From Melanocharis versteri (Eukaryota > Chordata > Aves > Passeriformes > Melanocharitidae), in NCBI GenBank assembly GCA_013397845.1, contig VZTG01001074.1, positions 1,185,090 through 1,249,089 on the forward strand: DNA of 64,000 nucleotides. The letters run 5' to 3'. Made by a program: the position numbers and the translations under genes. This document shows, one piece after another, positions 1 through 10,720 of this stretch (position 1 is the stretch's first letter; every line of letters starts with the position of its first letter). The notes beneath the pieces are model-generated. The model saw only the letters and a program-made list of their open reading frames with translations, ran no database searches and had not been told where the DNA came from.

Positions 1-3000
1 CTCAGATTGCACTAGTTTGTTTTTTCCTTATCACTAACTTTGGAGGCAAATACTTAAAGGCACAGCAGGATCAGGGAGCTCAGAGTTCTCCGGGAGCAGC
101 ATCTTCCCTGCTGAAGGACAGGGTTTCTCTTTGAACCCACGGGAATTTAGACAACTACATGACTTGGCAAAGCCGACCTTGCTGCTTTGCAGGGGCTGGT
201 GTCAGCCATGAGGAATAGCTCAGTGTGGGGAGATTAATTCAACAGTTGCCATCCCCACCAATAAATCAGTGACTTCCTGCCCTGGATTACTCTCTGTCTA
301 TCGTAAGTCACTTCCTACAGGGATTCAGACCACATCAATGTAAAATCTGCATCAAAATTTGCACTATTGCTTTGCTGCTTTAGCATGGGAGCACCCACCA
401 AGGTGCCCCAGAGACTGAAGCCCCTGCGTGGCCTGCAGGGCTGAGGATGGGTTTATAGGTTATAACCACTTACAAAAGTTGCTCATGATACCCACTCTTT
501 GCACTCCTGGAGGGCTTCAGTTCTCATTCAGCAACGTGGAAGGTTAAAATCTCCTCAGTATTATAAGCACCTGGGGACTGGATCATTTTCAGGCTCTCTC
601 TACAGCACCTAACACAGTGAATTGCATGACAGGGCTTTGCATACATATGCCAGTACAAATAAACCAATAAAACCATCAGAATACAAACTACTACAAAAGA
701 AGAAACTCTCTCCCCTCTCTGGCTGCTCTGCTGGAGGATAAGGCCGTCCCTGACAGGCAGTAAAAGCAGCCTGGACCTTTAAGAGCAGCAGCTGCCAGTG
801 CAGCTCCTCCTGGGAACTTTGGAACACCCCGGGGTGGAAAGGCTGAGCTGACTGCCTGCGAGGTAAGCACTGCATGTCTGATCTTTAACTTCATCCTGCA
901 GCTTTGGGTCAGCCCCTTTGGGAAAGCCCACCCCTGTGAGTCTGCATACCTTGTGCATAGCATTGCATGTGTACTAGCAAAGCACAAACTGCAGGAACCC
1001 CAGGGCTGATGGTGAGTGTGGCATTGCAAAGGCGTTTTCCAAGTGCAACATCGAGTTGTTTGAGAGCTAAACTAACCCTTTATGCTGAGCCAGGGTGTAT
1101 GAAAAACGCAGCTATTGACTCACAGCGTAACTTAGAATCAAACAAACAGTATAGGCATGTGCAAGAGGATCCAGCCTTGGAAGTCCCTCATGATTTTTAG
1201 CAGAGAAGAACTGATCCTAATACTCAGCCTAATTAGAAAAGGACCCAGCGATCCTGAGGGACATGTGCAGACAGGCAGAACTAACATCTGAATCTCACTA
1301 CCCACGAAGCTGCAGGAAGGCTGAGCAAAGCTCACGCGCTGCAGGGGCAGAAGTAAACAAGGCTGAGATCCGGACTGAGGCTCGGGATATTTGGCAACTC
1401 GGTTTTGGAACGCAAACTGGCTCCCAGGAGAGGGCTTGCTCACTGCTGAGCCTCATCGCTCGCACAGCAGGAATGGCTGTGCCAAGGAAAAATCTGCCTC
1501 CAGGAAGGCGAGGGAGTAAACGCTGATTTATGTGGATGCTCCCTAATGTCAATGATGTTGTAGTGCAGCTTTATTATACTTAAACCTCTTTAAGTATTCA
1601 TTGAAATCAGAGCACATTTTGCCAGCCACCGCAAGGCTGTCTCTGATAGAGACTTTAAATTGGTTAGTCCAGAGAAGGGGCAGCTGAGGAAACTGAAGCA
1701 CGGGCAGGGAATTTCCCAAAATGCTTTCCCAATCTGTTTTCCCGAAGCCTCATTGCCAGCACCCCATGGGGCTCTCCATGGCTGGAGGAGGGGAGATGGT
1801 TTTATCCTATGCTTTCCCCATATGATGGGGACACCCAGGCCTGGGAGATGGGTTATGGGGAGGGCATCAGGTCTTCTGCTGCTGAGCCAGGGCAGGGACT
1901 GATCTGGTTTTGCTTGAAGGCAAATTCCAAGCGTGTCAGATCCACCAGGCTGATGGACTCCTCTGGAGTCCTGCTGGTCACAGAGGTTCAGCTCAACACC
2001 CTCATAGGGAAAAGATATTTCTATCTTCCTATGCAAAACTGCTAAAAAGTGGGGATTGAAAGAAAAATGAGGCAGAGGACCACAGGATGAGCCTGCCAGC
2101 GAACACGTGTGCTGTGTGTTGGGAATGAAATGGCTTTCTACAAGTGTTTCCAAGGAGATCCTGCCAGAGATGAGTGCCCTAGTCCTAAAAAAGGGATGGA
2201 AAAAACGCATAAAATGCACTATCAAAGAGACATTACTGGTTTCTTCATGTAGCCTCTCTGGGTCCTTTTGAAGTGAAAATGTTTATTTCTTACTCCCTTA
2301 TTGGGATAATCCTCTATTCTATCACGTTTTCCTGTGGGTTTGCATTAGCCAGTCTGAATGTTGGTACCAGTGCAGATCAAGAGCAATACGACCAAGTCAT
2401 GTGAGTTGTGCTGTTGGCATCAAGACTGGGGTTAAAGTCTAGAGATTAGGTCACTGGATGTGCTCACCTGCTGGGGTGGAGGCACTTCCACCCATGGATT
2501 TGAGGTGGGATTTTTGCAAGCTTCTGGCATGGACACGGGGTCAAACTGCTGGGGGGAACAGTTGGACCAAAGCTGAGAATATTCAGTGGAAGGGAGTTTG
2601 TCCCATCTCATCCACATCAAAGGATTTTTGGAAAATCCTCCCAGGGAACATTCAACCATTTGCAGGAAGCAAGAAATCCTCAGACTTCTTGGAAATTAAC
2701 ACAGCCCTTAACAGATTGTGAATTGTTCTGAACAACAAATATCCTTGCATGGAAAAAAGCCAAATTAAATCTAAACTAAAGGCAAAAGAAATCCTTGCAG
2801 AGACCAGATGAGTCACTGGATTAGAAGTCTTACAGGCAACCTTTTGTATCTTGGCCACACAACCAATGCTAATGACAGTGTCTTTCTGCTAATGAAAGGA
2901 GAAGGGATCAGAGATACAAAGACATAAAATATTTTCAATAATTTGATCTGAAACTAAAGCCTCTGGTTTGTACAAGATGGTCAAAGAAACCAAAAGATTA

Positions 3001-3651
3001 TGAATATGCCTTGTACGTACTCTTAGATCAATTCCTTTGATCCTTAGGTTAGAAAAATTGAAGTTCCTTCCTTTCACAGCCTAAGCCCTGTCTAAACTCC
3101 GCAGGGAAATTTAAGAGATTAAGAAAACAACGATCTCTTTCACATGGAAACCTGTCTGAAATGGTGACACACTGAGATGTTAATCCCAGTTAACTGAATC
3201 CATGAAGGCAAAACCTTCCAGTTGAATTACCTGTGGGATTAAGAAAGAATTGCTTACCTGGTACAATAAAAGAAACAGTAAGAACTTGCTGCGGCTTTTG
3301 TGCTGGTATGGTGTGGCAGCTTTTCTGCAAACCTGATGTTTCTTGATTTTCAAAAACATTTGTCATGTGGGATCCTCCTCTGTGGTCGGAGATGCTGTTA
3401 TGTCATGTGCTGTATCTTCCCATGGGAAAGACATCCACCTGGTTTGAACGCAGCTCCTGAGAGAGGGAAAGTATTATTGCCACCTGCTCCTGTCCTTGTC
3501 TTGTAAAGAAATACCTAAAATTCTTTTAGATCCTCAATAAAATGGCCCAGGCTACATTTGCAGGCTGGTTAACCTGTGCTACAGACACAGGAGTGAACCC
3601 CTTGACAGCTGCACAGCAGTAACTGGCTACTTTTCTGTTCACACAGGCAAA
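1..3651. other. Non-coding region upstream of the first NAT gene
   Basis: No open frame here has family resemblance or exon-like boundaries. The longest frame (minus strand, 1590-2225) looks like chance. The stretch should contain the promoter and the non-coding first exon(s) of the NAT gene at 3652, because that coding exon is preceded by a splice acceptor. A candidate donor at 862/863 is listed separately. The 3' part of another gene could also end here, but I see no sign of one. Confidence 0.6.
776..862 (+). other. Candidate non-coding 5' exon of NAT (splice donor at 862/863)
   Basis: The segment ends in a near-ideal donor, GCGAG followed by gtaagc, on the same strand as the NAT genes and about 2.8 kb before the acceptor of the first one. 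Mammalian NAT genes also have non-coding 5' exons joined to a single coding exon. The left boundary is a guess, because I see no clear TATA box or start site. It could equally be a chance donor. Confidence 0.2.
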
Positions 3652-4542
3652 ATGAACATTCAGGAGTATTTTGGAAGAATATCTTACAGCAAGCCCCATA
3701 AGGATGCAGACTTGCAAACCTTGACAGCCGTCTTCCAGCATCACATCCAGAGCATTCCTTTTGAGAACCTCAGCATGCACTGCGGGGAGGCCATCGAACT
3801 GGACTTGCAATCTACTTACAATAAGATTGTGAGAAAGAAACGTGGTGGATGGTGCCTGGAAATCAACCACCTCCTCTTTTGGGCCTTGCAAGAATTAGGG
3901 TATGACGTCTGTATTCTTGGTGCAAACAGCTACGAACCAGCAGAGAAGGGATACACTGCTGAGATAAACCATATCCTGCTGAAGGTGGTGATCAAGGGAG
4001 ATTCCTACATAGTAGATGCTGGGTTTGGTGGTGCCTACCAGATGTGGCAGCCACTGATGCTGATTTCTGGGAAGGACCAGCCCCAGGTCCCTGGCATTTT
4101 CCACTTCATGGAAGACAATGGCACCTGGTACTTTGAGAAAGTCAAAAGGAAGCATTATATTCCTAAGCAAAGTGATAATGATTTCCCTGATACTCCAGAA
4201 CTGGGGAATATCAGAAAAATATATAGATTTACTCTTGAGCCACGGCATATAGATGACTTCCAGGAGCTAAACGCTTACCTCCAAGTGTCTCCAGATAACA
4301 TCCTTCGGAAGAAGTCAATCTGCAGTCTCCAGACCACCGATGGGCTCCTTGCCTTAGTTGGATGGACCTTGACTGAGATGAAGTACAACTACACGGAGGA
4401 CATGGACCTGGTGAACATCACAACCCTTACAGATGAAGAGGTTGAGAAGACACTGAAAGAGAAATTCAATATAGTACTGGAGAACAAACTTGTACCAGTA
4501 AATGTTCGTGGCTTGCCACCTAATTTAGTGGATAAGATCTAA
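3652..4542 (+). CDS. NAT: Arylamine N-acetyltransferase, copy 1
   Basis: This 296-residue cytosolic enzyme transfers acetyl from acetyl-CoA to arylamines, hydrazines and related xenobiotics by a ping-pong mechanism through an acetyl-cysteine. Visible family marks are PFENLSMHCG near residue 36, RGGWC at 64-68 with catalytic Cys68, His107 in INH, and Asp122 in VDAGFG, so the triad is intact. GKDQP and the vertebrate-type insertion before LEPR are present. Residues 125, 127 and 129, which set substrate preference in human NAT1/NAT2, are Phe, Gly and Tyr. The start is the ATG at family position 1, five bases after the acceptor TTCACACAG. The usual length is 290; this copy carries about six extra C-terminal residues, ending in DKI. 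The coding region is one exon, as in other vertebrates. A paralogue lies 3.8 kb downstream on the same strand. Birds have liver and pineal isozymes; I cannot tell which this is. Confidence 0.97.
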   Translation: MNIQEYFGRISYSKPHKDADLQTLTAVFQHHIQSIPFENLSMHCGEAIELDLQSTYNKIVRKKRGGWCLEINHLLFWALQELGYDVCILGANSYEPAEKGYTAEINHILLKVVIKGDSYIVDAGFGGAYQMWQPLMLISGKDQPQVPGIFHFMEDNGTWYFEKVKRKHYIPKQSDNDFPDTPELGNIRKIYRFTLEPRHIDDFQELNAYLQVSPDNILRKKSICSLQTTDGLLALVGWTLTEMKYNYTEDMDLVNITTLTDEEVEKTLKEKFNIVLENKLVPVNVRGLPPNLVDKI

Positions 4543-7500
4543 CTGTAACACTGTGCTAGATGGATCTTGAAATACCCAGGAGGAAAGTTCTAAAATTAAC
4601 ATTAATTACATTAATATCATTTTTAACTCCAGCTAGTCACAAAGCTTGGTAAATTCCAGTACATTGCTAATTAACTGCGTGTATCGATTGCACATTTTTT
4701 ATTTAAACTTCTCCTTCTTTAGAAACCAAGACATCTTACTAGCTCTGTTTTGCTCATGTGCAAATTGCTTTTTGACTCCTTAACTTTTTGTTCACTTTCT
4801 CAAGAACTCATTTTATTGCAGATATATTTTGTGTCAAACGAGACCAAAATGATGCAGAAGGAGAGGTTGTGTTACCATTTTACACGAAAGACCTCTAACC
4901 TTTTTTGGCATTATTTCCAATCTTCTCAGCGACTTTTACAAATTATTCACTTCCTTTAACAGTCTTAAAGTTGAGCTGAATTTGGCTTTAAAAGACTTTG
5001 TAGAAAAAAGAAAGGTTAAGACTTTCTCAAAACAAGCCACCATTAGGTGCTGATTAGCTTATGAAAAGTTGAAAGACTTGAGTCCTGTTCCCTTTTCAGA
5101 AATTGACTTGAAGTAAGATATTTATCCAAGGGTACCTAAACCCCCCCCAAATCTCTCTAATTTTGAGTACTCACTTTTTCTGAGTCTGATTTATCTGTGT
5201 CTCTGAGCTCAAAATAAAGAAGATGAGATGATTCAACAGCTCTTAAAAATCAGGCTTTTGGTATCAAAACTAGAAAAAAGTTAGATCAATCTTTGCAAAG
5301 TATAATCTAAACTTTTTTGACCAAGCCTTCATGTGATGTCAAGAGGACATGCCAGTGTTATAGATAAAAGTCTTCGTATTTATTACAAGCAGCATTCTGC
5401 ACAAAAGCTACCCTAAAAAGTATGGATGCAAAAGAAAACCCTGGGAAGTGAGGACATGCCACCAGAGTGGTTTCACAGCAAGATACCCCTAACACAGAAG
5501 CCTTTTACCTTACGATACCTGTGGTACTGTACAGGATGTGCCATGAAAGGGGGCGACAGAAGAACATCAGTCTTCAGCCAAGGAAAAGACTCTGATGCTT
5601 GTTTTAGTCAACCACAGATCTACGAGGCACCTGATGCGCCTAAAACTCAGGTGCTTCGCCAGGTGCAGTCTAATGTGCTCTTTGCCTTCCCCAAAGAGGC
5701 CTCCTCTGATATTCCCCCTCCATCCAGTGAAGGGGAGACAGGCCTGACCAGGGGAGAATTAAATAAACAGCGCTGCGATGCGCTGAGGATGCAGGAGGTC
5801 AAGTTTTAGAGCAGAAATGCAAATAAATATTTGCCATGGCATTCATTAGGTGTGGCAGCTCCACAGTAACTCCCTGCTGCAGCTAAGGAGTTGAACCGAT
5901 TGAAAAAGAAGGGTCATTTGTGCATCCATGGAGCACAGGGACACACAGCCTGCAGCACCTTGGCACCTCAGTGTAACCACCCAGGCACAGATGAACATCC
6001 TCCACTGCAAAGTGCTGGTTGGCAAAATAACAATATTTAATTTAAAAAAGTTACGACGCCATTTGTGACAGCCTACTGTAATTATTTTTCATGGAAAACG
6101 AGTTCATTCTGGCCTCAACCAGGGGAAGACATAAACATCTACTAATAGAGAAGAAACAAAGTTTAATTTGCTCATGGATCAGTGAAGTCCAAAAATGTGA
6201 ATTCATTTTGGATGGACTCTGCCCTTTCCTAGAATTTAAGATTCAGGAGCAAGGGCCAGCAGAGCTTAGAAAGACAACCCTCACAATCTGTATCCACTCC
6301 TGGCTTCACTGACTGCTGCCCCTGTAATAAACCACCCAGAAACAGAATACCTCAATAAATAAAAAGGGATCTCATAAGAGGTAAGTTTACTTTCTTAAAA
6401 AACCCCTCCAAAGAAAGATATAAAAGCCCTGGTTTCTTTACAATGGTAAAGGTCATGGACAATAACATAATCAACATTCTCTAAGAAAAATGTTCTAAAA
6501 ATGTGTGGATATAGAGCTAAAATATCACCTGCTAAACAGGGGCTCTTAAAGAGGGCAAAACAGTGATAAGCAATTTCAATTCTTCTACCTTTCACTCTTC
6601 ATGAGAAGCTTCACTTCACTATAAGATAGATTATTTTGTTTAGGTACAATAGTTGATACAAATTTAGAACTGCAACTTCTTGTTGGAAGTCATGCTTTTA
6701 GATACTTAAATCATTTAAAAGTATTGCAAGTGCAAAGGAAGCAAAAGTTCAATCTAATAATCAATAGATTCTGCTTTAAGGGAATAAAATTACAGCTCTT
6801 TAAAAACAACTTAAAAAATTTACAGACAGGTTGTGCAACCCAGAAAGTCTGTGTGCTGATGTATTAGGATAAAGTCAAAAACCATATTTTTAACAGTGGA
6901 ATTGCTGATACTGTGTGTAGTCCTCGTAAGGAATATTTTTGTATGAACACCTTCATTTGCACCTTTAAAATTCTTCTGCTGATGTTTTTCTCTGCATAAA
7001 TCACAGACACATTTGTGGGACTGCCTTTTCAGTACCTGCCTTTTCATCTGGTCCGCTCACATTTCAAAAGAACAGTGGCTTTCATCTCCTGCAGTCCAGA
7101 TCTAATGCTGATCAAGCATATTATGGAGCTGCAGAAAGAAATTACAAATAACACAAACTCGAGAACCAGTTTTATGCTGGTGTGATCTATTTAGCATTCA
7201 CAGTCAGAGTGAGAGGATCGGATATACTCGGATTCTGGGCATCAAAAGTGCCCTGACTTTTATGTTACACTTAACAAATATTACATGGAGAGTATCTGCC
7301 AACAATACACTTAGATATCACTGGAAGCTAAATTCCTCTCTGTAGCAGGTAATGTGTAGTTTTTGCTGGTGCTCTCTGTTCACTTGGGACAGCTGTCTTT
7401 ACGTCATGATTATGCACAGCATGAATCTGCCACTGAGAATCATCTTGAGAAATTCTAGTTTGCAGTAAACATTCAGCAGTTCACTGCTGAGTTTAAGGAT

Positions 7501-8311
7501 TGGTGAGATTTGAGAAAGGTCGGGACCAGAGGCTCCTGTCCATTTTCAGGGTGCCCTGTGAGACACAGGGCACAGGAAGGAATGGAGATGTGCTCTTTGT
7601 CTTTTAGGCCGCTCACCTCCATTCAGATCCATTATTCCAACACCAAAATGAGTTTCTACAACACTCAGAGCAGACACAAGACTCAGTGGTCTGTGACTCT
7701 TTCAAAGGTCAGAGTTTTTTAAGTTATAATTATCTGAATAAAGCTTGTCACTTTACAAAACACGCAGGAGTATCATGTTAACTTGTAAGTGGCGGAACAG
7801 CGACGTGTACTGACCGAGCAATTCATTTACTGTCACGTCCATCAGTGGCAGACTCATGAAAAGAACATGTGAATCCTGGCTCAGACTATCCTCCCTCCCA
7901 CTGGCAGATGCCACTGCCTCCCCCAGTGACAGTCCCGTCACTGAACAGTGGTTTTAGACCATTTTTCATGAACCCTTGTACACACTCCCCAGCATGATCT
8001 TACGTTTCTTCTTAACCCCGCTGTTACAATGCAAATACAGCAAATCCCCATCTCGCAGCCACCTCGTATGAAACTGAAATGGCATCAGCTGTTTGCCAGA
8101 GGGATGACTCTAAGACAAAAGCAAACCCTCACGTGCACTGCTCTTTGCTCAGGGAGCCATTTGATAGGAATACTTGTTTCCTTTAAAACCTCTTCTGATG
8201 AGGTTCAGTAGATTAAAGAATCTTTGCTGGCAGAGCCAGGGCAGCTTTTCACAGCGTCATAAATCACTGATGAAAAGAAACCAAAACACAATTCCTTCCT
8301 TTACAGGTGAG
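4543..8311. other. Spacer between the two NAT genes
   Basis: The left part should be 3' UTR of copy 1, with AATAAA at 5213-5218 and further copies near 5762 and 5822. The right part should hold the promoter and any non-coding exon of copy 2. One plus-strand frame at 5426-5809 (127 codons) is open but has no motif I recognise and spans a short inverted repeat (5627-5657). I saw no third NAT copy or NAT remnant. Confidence 0.6.
5213..5218 (+). terminator. Candidate polyadenylation signal for NAT copy 1
   Basis: This is the first canonical AATAAA on the plus strand after the stop codon, about 670 bases downstream. Later AATAAA hexamers at 5762 and 5822 could be used instead. Confidence 0.4.
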
Positions 8312-9184
8312 ATGAACCTTGAAGAGTATTTTGCAAGAACTGGCTATAAAGGCTCCACTGAAAAACAAGATCTGGAAACCTTAACCGATATATTCCAGCA
8401 CCACATCCGTGCTGTTCCCTTTGAAAACCTCAGCATCCACTGCGGGGAGAAAATTACTCTGGAGTTGGAGCACGTTTACAACAAGATCGTGCGGAGGAAG
8501 CGGGGTGGCTGGTGCATGGAGAACAACCAGCTGCTGGGCTGGGTGCTGAAGGGCCTGGGGTACGACACCAGCTTCCTGGGAGCCTACGTGTTCAACCCCC
8601 ACCAGAACGCCTACGCCACCCTCATGACCCACCTCGTGGTAAAGGTCGTCCTTGATGGCAAAGCCTACATCGTCGATGGAGGCTTCGGGGTGTCCTACCA
8701 GATGTGGCAGCCCATGGAGCTTGTGTCAGGGAAAGACCAGCCCCAGGCTCCCGGCGTCTTCCGCTTCACGGAAAAAAACGGTGTCTGGTACCTGGAGAAA
8801 ATGAGACGGAAACAATACATCCCCAATCAGAGCTTCTCCAACTCCGATCTGCTGGAGAAAAAAGAGTGTCGGAAGGTTTATATGTTCAGCCTTGAGCCAC
8901 GGACAGTGGAAGATTTCCGTTTCCAGTGCACATACCTGCAGACCTCTCCAGATTCCCTCTTCACAAAGAAGTCCATCTGCACCCTCCAGACCACCAATGG
9001 ATTCCGAGCGCTAATTGGGTGGACACTCACTGAGACCACGTACAACTACAAGGAAAACATGGATCTGGTGGAATTTGTAACTCTTGAAGATGAAGAGGTG
9101 GAAAAAACCCTCAAAGAGAAATTCAACATCACCCTAGAGAGAAAACTTGTCCCCATTAATGTTAAAGGATCTTACACAATCTAG
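8312..9184 (+). CDS. NAT: Arylamine N-acetyltransferase, copy 2
   Basis: This 290-residue enzyme matches the standard vertebrate NAT length. The triad is Cys68 in RGGWC, His107 in THL, and Asp122 in VDGGFG. PFENLSIHCG, GKDQPQAPG and the LEPRTVEDF region are present, and the protein ends in YTI, like the mammalian FTI ends. Positions 125, 127 and 129 are Phe, Val and Tyr. The frame stays open 46 codons upstream (from 8174), but I start at 8312: the residues fit family position 1 and a strong acceptor (CCTTTACAG, then GTGAG) lies immediately upstream, so the extra frame is intronic. Identity with copy 1 is about 51% over residues 61-130 (36 of 70, counted by eye), so this is an old duplication. 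The first half of the exon is distinctly GC-rich compared with its end and with copy 1. Confidence 0.97.
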   Translation: MNLEEYFARTGYKGSTEKQDLETLTDIFQHHIRAVPFENLSIHCGEKITLELEHVYNKIVRRKRGGWCMENNQLLGWVLKGLGYDTSFLGAYVFNPHQNAYATLMTHLVVKVVLDGKAYIVDGGFGVSYQMWQPMELVSGKDQPQAPGVFRFTEKNGVWYLEKMRRKQYIPNQSFSNSDLLEKKECRKVYMFSLEPRTVEDFRFQCTYLQTSPDSLFTKKSICTLQTTNGFRALIGWTLTETTYNYKENMDLVEFVTLEDEEVEKTLKEKFNITLERKLVPINVKGSYTI

Positions 9185-10603
9185 ATGACCAGGAAAAGCT
9201 ACAGGAATGCTATGTGTGTACAGCACCTTCCACTGTCCGTGCAATCCCTGCTGCAAGGTTATGGGATTCTTTTGCAGGTGACTGAAGGATATATACATTA
9301 ATGTGAGATTAATGTGAATTTCACTTTGGGAAAAATCAGGAATTTAAGACTCTTGAGTCAGCTAGGTAAAATTATTTGCTGTGAGATGACTGCCGTTCAA
9401 TTTTTGGCACAAATGCAGGATTTGATTTGAATCTGGTTATAAGCTTGGGTAAGAAATATGTCTGGGGAATTTTGGACTGCCTGCAGCACATGAGTATGGA
9501 TTATTAATTGTGATATGCTGCCAACACATTTTCTAAGGTTATTATAGGGAGACAAGTCATCTGTGAGCATTTAGACAATGAAGTACACATTTAAAACTTC
9601 ATTTTTCACAAGATCCAACCACTCACATCTCATCTCATTCCTCTACCTTTAATATGAGTAAAACATTGTCATCTTGGAAAGGAGCATTAGGAGGCATAAT
9701 TCTTTCACCATCATCCTCAGACAAACCATAGCACAAAATGAAAATCATCATCATGTGCATCCCTCTGGCCATTACTGCAGTAAACTGCCCCAAGTAATTT
9801 TTGGTATGTACCTATTCTTCTGGTGATGAAAATTCTATATATTGCAGTGTTATTGTGGCTGATGGGCTCTAAGGAGGTAACTACTAAGCTTTGCTTCTGA
9901 GATGTAATCATCCTATAAACTATGACTGGTGCTTCAATGTCACAGCTGGCTTAGATTTACTTTTGTCCCAAAAGGGGTGGAAATTCTGTATTTTTAGCAT
10001 ATGTGTATATGAAGCTAAGCCCACTATACCCCTAATTCTGTCCTGCAAACATGAGAGTCCACATGGCTGTTCTGAATGGGTACCACTCAGCCCAGGAACT
10101 TTAATGCCATTAGTGTTTGTTCATCTGCATCAAAGTGAAAAAACAACACAAGGAGCCAGCCAAATCTAAAGGAAACCTTTCCTTTTTTCACAGTCATATT
10201 TCCCCATGTTTCAGAAAACGTTGTTCCTCCTACCATGCTTCTCTGCAAAAAGCCCAACCAAGGAAACCACTAAGAAAGGGGAAGCATTCTTAAATGCATC
10301 AAAAACCAGCAGAAACACTGAAAAACACTTTCTCCCCAGTCAGTAATAAGCTTGAGTATTGGTCAAATGTTGATTCCTCCCACTGAATAGTCCTTTTGCT
10401 CAAAGACATAATCTGATCATTAATCTCACAAATGCTCTAAGTGTATACCTGAAAATAAATAAAAGGAAAATAAAAACATTACGAGTTGTTTTAGGTCCAG
10501 CTGCCCCCAGCTGCACCGACTCCTGCACACCCCATCTGCCAAGTGAGGGCTGTTCACTCATGCTGCTGATCTGCAGGCCAACCCTTCCCACCTCAAACTT
10601 CTT

Positions 10604-10720
10604 AGGATCACAGGATCATTGAGGTTGGAAAAGCTCTTTAAGACCAAGTTCAACAATCAATCCAGCATCACCACTGTGGGCTGTCATGGGCTCCTATCAG
10701 CATTTAACTGCAGTGATGGG
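10604..10720 (-). mobile_element. Degraded CR1 LINE 3' fragment
   Basis: The sequence starts with GGATCACAGGATCATTGAGG and continues with TTGGAAAAG...TTTAAGACCAAGTTCAAC. This matches the 3' end of avian CR1 read backwards: the ATTCTATG-type tail followed by the TTGGAC/CCAAC region. The right boundary is uncertain because similarity fades. Confidence 0.6.

Noticed and set aside
1590..2225. 211-codon minus-strand open frame
   Set aside because: The composition is irregular, no family is recognised, and there is no splice or promoter context. It is probably chance in an intergenic region.
3526..4248. Minus-strand frames opposite NAT copy 1
   Set aside because: They are shadows of the real NAT reading frame on the other strand.
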